Shown here piece after piece: positions 11,880 through 22,923 of a DNA stretch of 64,000 nt (its first letter is position 1; each line of letters starts with the position of its first letter). A program made the translations under genes and the position numbers. Source of the stretch: Phlegmacium glaucopus (Eukaryota > Basidiomycota > Agaricomycetes > Agaricales > Cortinariaceae); the NCBI GenBank assembly GCA_015039465.1, contig MU130372.1, positions 421,719-485,718 of the forward strand, in the 5' to 3' direction. A model generated the notes under the pieces. It worked only from the letters and a program-made list of their open reading frames with translations. It made no database searches and was not told the origin of the DNA.

Positions 11880-12180
11880 TTGTCTCTTCAATTTTTTTGT
11901 CTAGATTGCATCAGGATATTGCTTTCTTCAATGATGTCGGCACAGGAGAGGTAGCCACTCAGATTCAAACAGATACCCATGAGTCAATAACATATTTTGT
12001 TGTGAGCAATACACATTTAATAATGTTGTAGATCTTGTCCAGCAAAGTATCTCAGAAAAAGTTGCCCTTGTCATCAGCTACTTGGTCTTGTTTATCACTG
12101 GTTTTGTCCTGGGTTGCATTTGTTCTTGGCATTTGGCACTGGTGGTTGTCTGATGAACAAATTTGTTTATTCATATATTG
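11880..12180 (+). pseudogene. ABC transporter (ABCB/MDR-type) gene fragment
   Basis: Translated pieces read LHQDIAFFNDVGTGEVATQI and, after a probable ~50-nt intron ending in TAG, DLVQQSISEKVALVISYL followed by a hydrophobic segment (FITGFVLGCI). These match the second and third membrane helices and intervening loop of full ABC exporters of the MDR/P-glycoprotein type. Only about 60 codons remain: no Walker A, signature or Walker B region is present nearby, and the donor site is not a clean GT. It is a stranded or captured gene fragment, not a working transporter. It lies directly upstream of the Tnp2-like transposase pieces. Confidence 0.62.
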
Positions 12181-12352
12181 TCAATGTCATTCTGGTGATC
12201 TCAATCAAATCCCTCTCACATTCCCTAAGCTTCAAGGTCATCCTTTGACATTCTGGCTTGTTCCTGCTCGATTCCTAAGCTCCAATGTGTCCCTCTCCAG
12301 ATCATATCTTTCTGTCTGTATAAAAGGTCCATTGAGCTATGCTATCTGATTC

Positions 12353-13336
12353 CCTCAGCTATTCTTCTACATGGCAGGCTGGATTCCTTGCACATGTGGC
12401 TGTGGGCAAGAAGTGACATATGCCACAAAACGAAACCATTGAAATGCCCGTGGGAAGACTTCACTTCGAGCCAGAGTGGTGACAGAGACTGAATTGTTGA
12501 AGAGAAACACCTGGCAGCAACAGGAGCCAACCCCACTTGTGCAGAGGGGATCCAAAAGCAGGCTTCCTCCAATCTTGACCAGGATGGCAGCCGCAAACGA
12601 CTCAAGGCAGCTCCACTCAAGGAGAATCAATTGCCTGAAACTACCCCTAGTTCTCAGGTGGACACAGACCTAATAGAGGATTTGCTCCCTCCAATAATGG
12701 CAGATACAGATTGGCAGATCAGGTTTGTAGAGAGATATGGGGGTGTGATTGAGATGCACTAGACAACTAGTAGACAAGACAGCTGTTCTCATTCTGATGG
12801 CTAAGGCAGTAACAATGATGATGGAGATGAGGAGGACAACGAGGATGAGGATGAGGACGATGAAGACAAGGACAAGGACAAACCTCCTTTCTATGACTCT
12901 GAAATACCGGGTATTTCTACTTGGGACTTGCTTGGCGAAGACTTCAAGTGTGAAACTTCAGCTTTAGGTTTGTACTCCTTGTATGAATTACCTACCCAGC
13001 TAATAACACTTAAAATGGACAGTCTCTGGGAGAATCTGACCTTAGCCTACTTTGTAGATATACACTTAAAGTGGAGGATCACCTGTTGGATCGTACCTTC
13101 AGCTGACTTCCCAAGGCTTTTCCAAACTCAAGTCAGGACAGCCTCAAAATGATCAAGAAGTGCATTTGATCTCTTGCTGGATTTTGGCCTGTACATTACA
13201 GCTGTTGTATCAACAGCTGTGTTTGCTTTGTTGGACCATATGAGGACCTAACCAAATGCCCCAACTGCAAGGAAGCACGATTCAAGGCCAATCAAAAGCC
13301 ATGCAAATATTTTGACTATGTCCCTGTCATCCCTTG
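12353..13336 (+). pseudogene. CACTA-type (Tnp2-like) transposase, piece 1 (N-terminus)
   Basis: This is the N-terminal part of a transposase gene spread over 12353-24402. Visible stretches are PCTCGCGQEV, GKTSLRARV, an acidic Asp/Glu run, SWDLLGEDF-like text near 12930, LPKAFPNSS-like text near 13110, CCINSCVCFVGPYEDL (about 13210-13250) and CPNCKEARFKANQKPCKYF. These follow the order of the large Agaricomycete family usually annotated as Tnp2 (Transposase_21). Several frame changes and stops are present. The piece ends where an LTR element (13337-18086) is inserted, with CCTTG duplicated. Confidence 0.75.
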
Positions 13337-13915
13337 TGTTAAGTTTGAGAACTCTGTTCCGGAGTAACGGACGGAGTAACGGACGGGGTCACGGAACGGA
13401 GTCACGCAAAGGATAGGACTTAGCCTCAGCTTATGTGCTGTGCTACCCAGAACCTTCGTGTCCTAATTTCGGAGTAAGACGGAGCGGAGCGGAACCGGAA
13501 GTTGCAAAGAACTTAGAGGAAGACCAAGAGTGGGAAACTAAGTCGATATTCGAACTGAGGAAAACATACAAGTTTCGAGTACTTAAATATAAAAGGAATA
13601 GCATCCGAAATATAAAATATAAATATAAATGCTGCGTTCTGCTCCCGGAAGGTCCTGCATTCTTGGGGTGAATAATCCATAGCTGGTGTGCTGACTGATG
13701 GTGGGAAAGTGATGACAAAGAAATAGTTGTTATGACAAAGGTTTGGTAAGGTGTTTGGGATATCGTCGGAAGAGTCAGAGTGATACGGAGAAGTCTCGGA
13801 GTCGGACGTAGGAGGAGTAGAGTCGGAGACAAGGGAAAGTACTGGAACGGAGTACGGACTACCGGAAACAACTCCGTCGGAGTCGGACCGGAGTAACGTG
13901 TGACGGAATGTAACA
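13337..13915 (+). repeat. 5' LTR
   Basis: 579 bp, TGTTAAG...GTAACA. Related copies are at 17778-18086 (3' part), 18804-19376 and 6427-7293. It is rich in GGAG(T/C)CGGA motifs. Confidence 0.87.
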
Positions 13916-14058
13916 GTACCTCCCTGTCAAGGCCGAGACCCTCGAGGCCACGTGATGGTCCGTGCGAGGTTGGCGTGGTATAAAGACCGTCGGAGACTGG
14001 TGATGACTCTTCACTTCGGATAACTTCCTAAACCACCATCCTCTACAACACAAACACT

Positions 14059-15163
14059 ATGAGTTCCAACAACAAAGCTGGGTTCTCCCTCCCCCCTGCT
14101 TCGCAACGAGCAAGGCTCGAAGAAGCACGAGAGCGTCGGCGGAAGGAGCGGGAGGAGGAAGAGAAGCGGGAAGAAGCGGAGATTGCGGAAGCCCGGAGGC
14201 TAGAGGAGGAGGAGGAGAGACTGAAGGCGGAGGCGGAGGCGGAGAGACAACGGGTAGAAGCGGAGAGGAAGAGAGTCGAAGCGGAAAGGAAAAGCAGGGA
14301 GGAGCAGCAGCAGAAACTGCTGGAGATGCAGCGGGTTCGAAAGGCGGAGGAGCAGAGGAGGAGGGAAGCGGAGGTCATTGACCTAGATGACGAAGAAGGA
14401 GAAGAAGAACAGGAAGACAACGGGATGGAGGCGGGGCCCAGTGTCCCGAAGAAAAGAAAGTTAAATGAGAAAGTAAGTGAACTCCGGTCAAAAACAAAGG
14501 AAAACGTAATACTAAAACAAATCATAGGAACAAGTAACTCCGACCATGGAGGAAAACCGGCCGGCATGCGCCCAATGCACAGGCACGGGCACTATATGCC
14601 ACGGAAAGACGCGGGGGCCCGGCTGCTGGAGGTGCTACCAGCTTAAAAAACGCTGCAGCATAGTCGGAGGGAAGAAAAGGATGGCGGCGGTGGAACTGCC
14701 AGCGGAGAGGGTCGGAGGGAAAGCAAAAGGAAAAGGAAAGGCAAAGGAGGTGCTGGAGTTGGAAACGGATGGAACGGACAGGATGGTGGATGCGCTGGAG
14801 ATGATAGGAGGATGGTTGAAGAAGTTGGCGGAGACTCAGGAGGAGATCAAGTTGGGAATGGAGGTGCGGATGAGGAGGGAATTCGAAAAGGAGAAACGGG
14901 AAGAAGAAAGGAGGAAAGAGGAGAAAAAACGGAAGGAGGTGAAAAAAGCGGAGAAGTCCGTGGAAACGGAGAAGTCTGTGGTAACGCTGAAGTCCATGGA
15001 AACGGAGATGCCTGAGGAGACGGAAGACAAGGAGTCGGACGATGGAGAAGACGAGGAGGTGGAAGAAGGACTGGAAGCAGAGGGGGCGGAGGGAGGAACG
15101 GAAGGAGAAGAAGAAGGAGCGGAGAAGGACGGGATGGAAGGAGTAGAAAAAACAAAAGAGTAG
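14059..15163 (+). CDS. Coiled-coil + Zn2Cys6 cluster protein of the LTR element
   Basis: Two exons, 14059-14472 and 14528-15163, are joined by a 55-nt intron (GTAAGT...CATAG); the phases agree and give about 349 residues. Residues ~15-115 form a continuous Glu/Arg/Lys-rich helix, probably a coiled coil, followed by an acidic run and a basic KKRK. In exon 2 six cysteines at about residues 152, 155, 162, 171, 174 and 181 have the spacing C-x2-C-x6-C-x8-C-x2-C-x6-C with basic residues between, which is the fungal Zn(II)2Cys6 pattern. The rest is Lys/Glu-rich. It sits 143 bp after the 5' LTR, the usual gag position. Whether it packages RNA or binds DNA cannot be told. The splice is inferred from frame agreement only. 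Confidence 0.68.
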
Positions 15164-15847
15164 ACTAGAAAGTAAATAATAATTTTTTTTTTTTTTATTG
15201 TGTTGTTATTTTGTTATATATAAAAAATAATTGTTTTCTTGACTTTGTTTTGTGAAACGGAAGACTAAGATAACAGAAAGGAAAAGCACGGAAAAGACAT
15301 GGAAAGGAATGGAAACAACAAGGAAACGAAAAGAAGGTGACGGAAAGGGAAACAAGGGAGCGGAAGAGAGAGGTGTCGTAAGCCGGAATGAACATGGATT
15401 GTTTTGGGAAGCGGTTTGGAGTCCGCAAGGCGGTTACAGAGATCCATGGAGATTGAGTCCCGGGGACAGGACGGAGCAGGGAGTTGCATGATGTTCGGCT
15501 TCTGGAATGAGAACTGGCGGTGCAAGTCCGGAACGACAGGACAGGAAGATGTGGTCGAGGCTGCTGCAGAACGGCTAGCGACGTCGACCGGAATGAACGG
15601 AAAGGAAAAGCATTGGTCTCCTTCGGAACAGAATGCCTTCATGAAAGCTGCAGCAGACACTAAGGAAATTCCAGGAGTAGTCAATGGTTTCGGAACAAAC
15701 AGAATAACGGAAAGTGGTCCCGGAAACATCAGAAGGAGTTACATCCTTTGATCTCTCGGAACCCGTATCGGACATAATAAAGTCAAATACCGGACAAGGG
15801 GCCTAGGTAAAAACGGAAACGGGAACTGGAAGGATAAAAATACGGCC
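15164..15847. other. Internal region of the LTR element, unassigned
   Basis: It starts with a T-rich tract after the stop codon. Short open stretches with many GGAAACGGAA-type motifs follow. No retroviral-type domain recognised. Confidence 0.5.
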
Positions 15848-16322
15848 NNNNNNNNNNNNNNNNNNNNNNNNNNNNNNNNNNNNNNNNNNNNNNNNNNNNN
15901 NNNNNNNNNNNNNNNNNNNNNNNNNNNNNNNNNNNNNNNNNNNNNNNNNNNNNNNNNNNNNNNNNNNNNNNNNNNNNNNNNNNNNNNNNNNNNNNNNNNN
16001 NNNNNNNNNNNNNNNNNNNNNNNNNNNNNNNNNNNNNNNNNNNNNNNNNNNNNNNNNNNNNNNNNNNNNNNNNNNNNNNNNNNNNNNNNNNNNNNNNNNN
16101 NNNNNNNNNNNNNNNNNNNNNNNNNNNNNNNNNNNNNNNNNNNNNNNNNNNNNNNNNNNNNNNNNNNNNNNNNNNNNNNNNNNNNNNNNNNNNNNNNNNN
16201 NNNNNNNNNNNNNNNNNNNNNNNNNNNNNNNNNNNNNNNNNNNNNNNNNNNNNNNNNNNNNNNNNNNNNNNNNNNNNNNNNNNNNNNNNNNNNNNNNNNN
16301 NNNNNNNNNNNNNNNNNNNNNN
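15848..16322. other. Assembly gap (475 N)
   Basis: A run of N. Open frames reported across it are artefacts. Confidence 0.99.
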
Positions 16323-17777
16323 CCAACGATAAGGAAAATATAAATTCATGAGCTTTGAACATACAAAAGGAGTCAAGCTTATAGTTGAATCAAAGGGTGA
16401 GAACCAGAAGGAGATTCAAGAAACGTTGAAGGCCAAGGCGAGGCGAGGCAGAATGAGGCTTTAATCCTGTGCTTCCAAGACCCATCGTGTCGTGTATTCG
16501 ACTCCGATTCAGGATAGGAAACGCACTGAGGCAAGGCACTGGGGCAGGCAATGAGGCAGGCAATGAGGCCTTGTCTCAAGAGCTTGAATTGTCATATAAG
16601 CTTGAAGAGTGGGGTGAGGAAGATACGATTGAGCAAGATTTTGAAGTTTTTTAGTTAATGGTTATGTTCTTTTATACAGGGTACTTGTGAGGGGGTGGTC
16701 CGTCTGAGGGCACGGGCTATATCAGCTTCTCCGATCAGTATAACTACTTGGAGCCTCATGATACCTGCTTCAACTCAGAGGTAGATAAGTATAGTTACTT
16801 GAACAAAGGCGAAACTTAAGGGAGCCCTTTAGAAGTCGGTTCAGGCTAAGCCGACCGTCTGAATCTCTCGGACTTGGGAAGTGTCCATTCCTGGGATTCT
16901 TTGACTTTCGAAAAGAAAAGGTCACGTTCGAGATAAAGGCCTCGAGAAGGCTGTGTAAGGCTCTACTGAGGTTCGCTCATTGGAAACGAAACAGGATAGA
17001 GGCCCTGCAACGAGTCCTTACCAAGCTTGGACCTTAAAGACCAGAGTGGCTGCTCGGAGGCAGAACCGAACTTCTAACCCTAGAGAAGCAGTCGCTTGAA
17101 GTCAGGTTGAAACCAGGAAAGCTGCTTAGGCGGCTGCATCTTATGCTTGAGTACAGTGAGGCTTACTTCCTATCGGTTGCATAGAGGCTAATGAATCAGG
17201 CCAAGTTGAGAAACCGTCAGGCGACGAGAACCCCGCTCGGGCGAGATTCCATATCCAAAATACTGCCAAACGGAAGGGCTGAGTTCCTACTTTAATGGTT
17301 TCCGCTACCGTTCGGGGCCTGGTACCTGCGTTACGCTGATTTTCGAGTTTCACGACTACGAGCTGTAACCCTTGCATACGTTCTTGCAAGAGCTCTTTGG
17401 CAGGGACCGGTCGTTGTTTTAGGAGGTTTCGGAGGATGAGGAAGAAGTAGGAGGAGGTCAGGTAGAAGGTCAGGAAGGAGGTCAAGGCCTTTTGTCAGAG
17501 CCGGAAGTCTAGTTTTAAGACTATTCGGACGTCTAAGGCCATTTCAAAGGTGAGGAGGTTAAGGGTTAAGACCTTCCATATGACCTGAACGCCCCATCTG
17601 AATGGGTCGTTCTTTCCGTTGCGGCCTACCTATTATTAGAGACAGAAAAAACACCGGTCAGACCAGTAGGATAAAGACTGACATTGAATCGGTTCCGTTC
17701 GAGGCGATCTCCGGCTCGGAGATGGCAAAGGCAAAGGCAAGGACTGAGGCAAGGCCGATGCGGCTTCCTGATTCAGA
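16323..17777. other. Internal region of the LTR element after the gap, unassigned
   Basis: About 1.45 kb without a recognised domain. A short open stretch ending ELSYKLEEWGEEDTIE...FEVF at 16652 could be the tail of a gene beginning in the gap. The composition differs from the flanking LTRs, so another insertion is possible. Confidence 0.4.
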
Positions 17778-18086
17778 GAAATATAAAATATAAATATAAA
17801 TGCTGCGTTCTGCTCCCGGAAGGTCCTGCATTCTTGGGGTGAATAATCCATAGCTGGTGTGCTGACTGATGGGGGGAAAGTGATGACAAAGAAATAGTTG
17901 TTATGACAAAGGTGTGGTAAGGTGTTTGGGATATCGTCGGAAGAGTCGGAGTGATACGGAGAAGTCTCGGAGTCGGACGTAGGAGGAGTAGAGGCGGAGA
18001 CAAGGGAAAGTACTGGAACGGAGTACGGACTACTGGAAACAACTCCGTCGGAGTCGGACCGGAGTAACGTGTGACGGAATGTAACA
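17778..18086 (+). repeat. 3' LTR, 5'-truncated
   Basis: Matches the last ~310 bp of the 5' LTR with only a few differences visible and ends GTAACA, followed by the duplicated CCTTG. Confidence 0.87.
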
Positions 18087-18091
18087 CCTTG

Positions 18092-18803
18092 GTTGCAAGC
18101 TATGTCAGCAAACTCTATACATGCAAAGAAGATGCGCTATCAAGTAAATCATGTACATGAACCTGGAGTTATCAAGGACATTTTTGATGGCTCTCATTAT
18201 CAGTCTTTACTCAACACCATTGTCCCCACTGGTGATGCCAATCCCTTTTTCTACTTTTCCAATGAACATGACATTGCCCTTGGTCTTTCAATGGACAGTT
18301 TTTCTCCATTCAAGAAGCACAATAAGATGTGCTGGCCCATCATCCTTTTCAACTACAATCTCCCTCCTGAAATATGTTTCCAAAAGAAATATTGCATTCA
18401 CGTTGGCATGGTCTCAGGCCCAAAAAAGCCTTGGGATTGGGACTCGTTTTGTTGGCCACTTGTTCAAGAACTGATTCAACTAGAGTTGGGTATCAAGGCT
18501 TTCGACGCAATTAGCCAGGCATTATTTTTACTTCATGCCTATCTCATCCTGGGATTTGGTGATATTCCTGCTATGGCTCTGATCATGCGCATGAAGGGGC
18601 AAAATGGTATGAGGCCTTGTCAAATATGCAACATCAAAGGCATTTGCTTCAATTCTCACACAAACTATGTCCCCCTTCGACAAGACAAGGTTCCTGGAGA
18701 TACACCTCCTCAATACGACCCATCTAATCTTCCCATCTGCACCCATGAGAAACCAATGAAACAAGCACACAACATTGAAATGGTGCCCAACAATGTCACA
18801 CAT
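18092..18803 (+). pseudogene. CACTA-type (Tnp2-like) transposase, piece 2
   Basis: The longest clean piece of the split transposase. Motifs: KDIFDGSHYQSLL, a DIALGLSMDSFSPFK box (probable catalytic Asp region), WPIILFNYNLPPE, GPKKPWDWDSF, ALFLLHAYLI, GDIPAMALIMRMKG and the Cys motif CQICNIKGIC, then YDPSNLP. It follows directly on piece 1 once the LTR element is removed and is cut at its end by a solo LTR. Confidence 0.85.
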
Positions 18804-19376
18804 TGTTAAGTTTGAGAACTCTATTCCGGAGTATTGGATGGAGTTTGACCGGAATGGAACCACGGAACAGGAAAGGACTATAGCCTCAGCGTATGTGCTG
18901 TGCTACCCTAAACCTTTGTGTCCTAATTTCGGAGTAAGAATGGAACAGAGTGGAACTGGAAGTTGCAGTAACTTAGAGGAAGACTAGGAGGAGGAAACTA
19001 TGTTGATATTCGAACTGAGGGAAAACATACAAGTTTGAGTACTTAAATAATAAAAGGAATTGCAACCGAAATATAAAGTATAAATATAAAGTGCTGCGTT
19101 CTGCTCCCGAAAGGTCCTGCATTCTTGGGGGTGAATAATCCATGGCTGGTGTGCTGACTGATAGTGGGAACGTGATGACAAAGAAATAGTGGTAGTGGTG
19201 AAGAGTGATAATGGGTGCGGAGTATAGATGGAGGGACCGGAATGACATGGAGAAGTCTCGGGGTTGAACATAGGAGGAGTAGTTCGGGATGTGAGGGGAA
19301 GCACTGTACAGAGTACGGACTACTGGAGACAACTCCAACGGAGCTGGACCGGAGTAATGTATGACGGAATGTAACA
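18804..19376 (+). mobile_element. Solo LTR in the transposase gene
   Basis: 573 bp, TGTTAAG...GTAACA, same family as the LTRs of the 13337-18086 element but clearly more diverged. Flanks CACAT and CACGT form a 5-bp duplication with one mismatch. Transposase coding resumes immediately after it. Confidence 0.87.
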
Positions 19377-19724
19377 CACGTGAACAGCTTGCTAAAGAAT
19401 ATGGCATTCAGGGCATACCGGTGCTAAGTTCCATATCCTCAATTTCCTTCCCTTCCTCATTCCCATTCAATTTCATGCATCTTATCTGGGAGAATTTAAT
19501 TCCCAATCTCATTGAGTTCTGGACTGGTGAGTTCAAAGACTTGGATCACCAAGGCAAAGGTTACTTTATTGAGCCCCATATCTGGAATGAAATTGGAGCA
19601 TCTACAGCTGCATAGTCTGGCAGATTTTGGGGCTCCAGTACCCAACATTGCAACAAACCGGTCTCAAATGAGCACCAAGATGTATGCCAATTGGATGCTG
19701 TATATTGCTCTGATTGTGTTACGC
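19377..19724 (+). pseudogene. CACTA-type (Tnp2-like) transposase, piece 3
   Basis: Translated text EQLAKEYGIQGIPVLSSISS, FNFMHLIWENLIPNLIEFW, TGEFKDLD and, after one frame change near 19615, APVPNIATNR and LYIALIVLR. This is the conserved central part of the family. It is interrupted at 19725 by the TA-flanked hairpin element. Confidence 0.83.
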
Positions 19725-21070
19725 TATAAATTGTTGTTTGTGTTGTTATAAAACACCAACCAGAGGGAACTGGACCAGACTTTAGGTCAGAATATCCCCC
19801 TGTGTTTGTTTAGGGAAGGTATAACCAGAGACTAGTAAGCACACTTGGTTAGAAGAGAGTAGAGGAGGATGAGGATGAAGATTTTGGAAGGTGAATGAGG
19901 TAGAGGATGAGGATGAGGATGGGTAAAAAAGAGTCTTCAGCAAGACTATAGCAGTTGACAGTATAGGACAGTAACAGATAAAAGGCTGAAAAAGCGAACT
20001 TAGAGGGAGGAATTCACTGGAATTCCACTGAGAGGATGACTGTTGGGGAGTAAGAATGAATTGGGAGAAACTACCTATCCTGGTACAAAAGAGCAGTATT
20101 TATACCCTAAGGATGAGGCTATGTAGAACAATAAAAAGAAAGAAGTACGCGCTGTCAAAGGAAGAAAGATAAAGAGAGGACAGCTGCGAGAAGAAAAGAA
20201 CAATGGAAAAGAAAAAGGAACAATAAAAAAAATCTGTAAAGTGTCAAAGTGTGAGAGAAAAGAAAAGAAGGCAGTGTACATAGTCCAATAGCAAAAATAT
20301 ATCAACTCCATAGGTGTGTGGTCATGTCAAAAATGTGAAAGGTCCTGAGTCAACACTTGAAAGGTGCAGCCTTGTTCCCGAGAAAACACTACTTGCCCAT
20401 GATCCCATGTTGCGCAGCCTTGATAACACTTGACACACTGCGAGAATAATCCTCTGCTGCTGATTCATCTGCAATTCCTGCTTAGTTGTGATCCTCCTGG
20501 ACTTCCTAATTTGTCATAAAGAGGGTAGGCTTCATGTACCATGTGAATGATGGTTTTGGAAGTGAATGATAAGATAAGAGGTAGATAATTGAGGATAGGG
20601 GACTGAGTGAGATCCAGGAGCGAGGGATGGCAAGATAGATGGCTAAGGGGAAGACTTGTGGGTCCATAGCCACAACAACAATGACAAAGCCTTTTACATA
20701 ATGGGAGATGTAGTTGATGCATCCATAAAGGGGCTGTTCTTGAAATGATGGACCAAAGATACAATTAAACGCGAGCCGATGACCAATGTGAATAGTAGAT
20801 TGATCGCTTTGTTGGATCACTAACCAAGGAACAAATGGATGGCAGATGCTTAGGAGCATGTTGATAGTGAAAACAATGGAGAGCATAGTGTGAGACATTG
20901 AGAATATGATGAGCGATGAGGGTGATAATGTTGAATGAATGATTTGTCGACCAGGAACACGATTCAGGGCTGCTTCCAAAATAGGCAAGTGAATTCAAAG
21001 TCCGCTTATTTTCATGATGGCAACTTTTAAGCTTTCTTCTCACGCTACCAATCAGTATTGGTGCACGATA
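19725..21070 (-). mobile_element. TA-flanked hairpin element, copy A (complete)
   Basis: The left end TATAAATTGTTG and right end CACTACCAATCAGTATTGG..GATA lie between two halves of the transposase, whose frame resumes at GRFKSPQYYQHF. Removing TAAAT...CACGA restores one TA, suggesting a TA target. The right terminus is a hairpin (ACCAAT/ATTGGT). Copies B (24849-25475) and C (60774-62028, opposite orientation) share the sequence. A ~480-bp open frame on the minus strand (about 20506-20988) encodes a hydrophobic protein with SWISLSPLSSIIYL and FVPWLVIQQSDQ; its counterpart in copy C is also open, but I do not recognise it. No transposase is visible. Confidence 0.68.
20506..20988 (-). CDS. Hydrophobic ORF of the hairpin element (uncertain)
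   Basis: About 160 codons, with several hydrophobic stretches (LSIVFTINMLLSI, GFVIVVVAMD, LSSIIYLLSY). The equivalent frame in copy C (60865-61383) stays open with similar residues, hinting at past coding. I cannot assign a function, and chance conservation in a non-coding repeat is possible. Confidence 0.3.
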   Translation of the reverse strand: MPILEAALNRVPGRQIIHSTLSPSSLIIFSMSHTMLSIVFTINMLLSICHPFVPWLVIQQSDQSTIHIGHRLAFNCIFGPSFQEQPLYGCINYISHYVKGFVIVVVAMDPQVFPLAIYLAIPRSWISLSPLSSIIYLLSYHSLPKPSFTWYMKPTLFMTN

Positions 21071-21981
21071 ATGCGGAAGGTTTAAAAGTCCTCAATACTA
21101 CCAACACTTCATGCGGCTTGTTGAGCTTCTCAAGCTTTGTTTAGCACCTGAGATATCAGAAGCAATGTTGGATCAAATTGACAAGGGTTTCTGGTCATGG
21201 GTGGAGGAATACAAAAGTGAGTCCTCTTCTTTCCTCTTGTGTATCACGCTCAAATTGATATAGGCTGTACTATAAACATGATCCCGCCCGGCTTTCCGGC
21301 TGTCCATCCATGCCCTTCTTCATATTGCATAGGGTATCAGGGTAGCCAGTCCTGTCTGGACCTACTGGGCATATGCCATGGAACGACATTGCAACACTTT
21401 GCTCCAATCAATCAGAAGCAGATGCCACCCATACACATCTATTACTTTGTTTGTCACTGCAACTGCACAGCTCAATCAAATCCAACTATTATATGATATA
21501 TGTGAAGCCTATGCCTGGATCCTGACGAAAAAGAAAGCACCAAACTTGTGCATATTTTGTGTAGGTTCTGTTAATCACCTGTTACTGATCACTCATTCAA
21601 AATTTAAACAGATCTGCAGTACATGCTTGCTGCCCCCCGATGATGTGAAACCTTACCCCTAGCAATATGAAACAAAGTTCTGGCTTGTTTAGCAACGCGC
21701 TTCAATGTCCATAAGAGCGTCGTTCAATCAGTCATCAAACTGGATCAGCCAATTGTGCAGTACAGCAGAGTCAGCCATCTTGAAGGAGGTGATCTTATGA
21801 TTGGTCGTCACTTTGTCAAACAGGCTGAGGACAGCCGGGATGCATCTTTTGTTTGAGTAAATCTTACTTTCTTTCCATATATGCAATTTCTCAGTATCTC
21901 TTCTCCAGTATACCCAACTTGTAGATCAACATGCTCGCTGCCCTAGACAAACACCGGACTTTGAGTTGCACAATGACTAAA
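21071..21981 (+). pseudogene. CACTA-type (Tnp2-like) transposase, piece 4
   Basis: Text in shifting frames reads GRFKSPQYYQHFMRLVELLK, LDQIDKGFWSWVEEY, SIHALLHIAYGI, VWTYWAYAMERHC, TAQLNQIQLLYDI, ACLATRFNVHKS and SRVSHLEGGDLMIG...DSRDASFV, in family order. Multiple stops and frame changes. Coding text ends near TPDFELHND at 21975, where the CACTG-ended MITE is inserted. Confidence 0.8.
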
Positions 21982-22599
21982 CACTGCTGGCACTGGGTGG
22001 TGTTTCCCTTAAAAAAACTTATTTTTAGATATGTTTTGTCATTTCCAAACAATTGTTCTCATGAAAACACAAAAAGTATTTCTGAAGGAAAAATTCTAAA
22101 AATACATCAGGTGTTTCTCATGTGTTTTCCAAAGATAAATCTTATTTTTTTTAAAGGTTTTCCTTTCAGAAACAGCAGAGAAACACCTATTCCACTGAGT
22201 GATTGGTGGAACAGGTGTTTCTCTGCTGTTTCTGAAAGGAAAACCTTTAAAAAAGAGGTCTTTACTCTCCCCCACACATTCCGAGTGACTCGGAGTCGCT
22301 TGGAACTGCTCAGAATGAATTTTTGGCGAGAGTCCAGCCAATTTTCCATTTAACACGGACTCATTCCAACCACATTCCGAGCAGTTCCGAGCAGAACAGC
22401 TCGGAACGGCTCGGCTCCCGGTCCTAGCAGTACCAAGCAGTACCAAGCAGTTCCCAGTCCAAGCTGAATATTATATATTATTTAAAATTAAAGTAGTCAT
22501 ATCTAAGGTAATTATAATTCATATAGTTCAGGTGGCAATGGCTTGCTGCCATTTGACTTTTGTATCTTGTTTAGGCCGCGGGGTGTGATCACGTGACCT

Positions 22600-22920
22600 T
22601 ATGTTACACAAATCAACAAACACTTTGTCATCTCACAACTACCACCATCACGTCACCACCACACCACCATCCCAACCACCACCACCGTCACATCAGAACC
22701 ACAACAACGAAGACACAACAACAGCAAACAACAACAACAACGGATGACAACAAGGACAAGGACAACAACGGATGACAACAAGGACGACCAACAACAACAA
22801 CAACGGCTACAACAACAACAACAACAACGATGACAATGATGACAATGACAATGATGATGACAATGACAATGACAATGACAACGATGATGATGATGATGAT
22901 GACGACAACGACAGGGACAA
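22600..22920. repeat. CAC/CAA/GAC/GAT microsatellite tract
   Basis: Successive runs of (CAC)n, (CAA)n, and mixed (GAC/GAT/AAT)n fill the stretch. Long open frames on both strands here are low-complexity artefacts. Confidence 0.92.
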
Positions 22921-22923
22921 TAG

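Larger units (their letters stand above)
13337..18086 (+). mobile_element. LTR retroelement with Zn2Cys6-type gag-like gene
   Basis: The element begins TGTTAAG, ends GTAACA and is flanked by the 5-bp duplication CCTTG (13332-13336 and 18087-18091), which proves insertion as one unit. The 5' LTR is 13337-13915; the 3' LTR survives only as its last ~310 bp (17778-18086) and is nearly identical to the 5' LTR, so insertion was recent. The internal region holds a two-exon gene (14059-15163) and a 475-bp assembly gap. I find no reverse transcriptase, integrase or RNase H motif in the sequenced internal part, so the copy looks non-autonomous, unless those lie in the gap or have been deleted. The insertion splits a Tnp2-like transposase. 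Confidence 0.85.

Noticed and set aside
15739..16376. Minus-strand frames across the first gap
   Set aside because: Mostly N translated as unknown residues.
19741..20428. LTR pair (19741-20428 with 24865-25444)
   Set aside because: The TG...CA look is coincidental: similarity between copies extends past the would-be LTR to TATAAAT, and the copies lie in different host genes without a common internal region.
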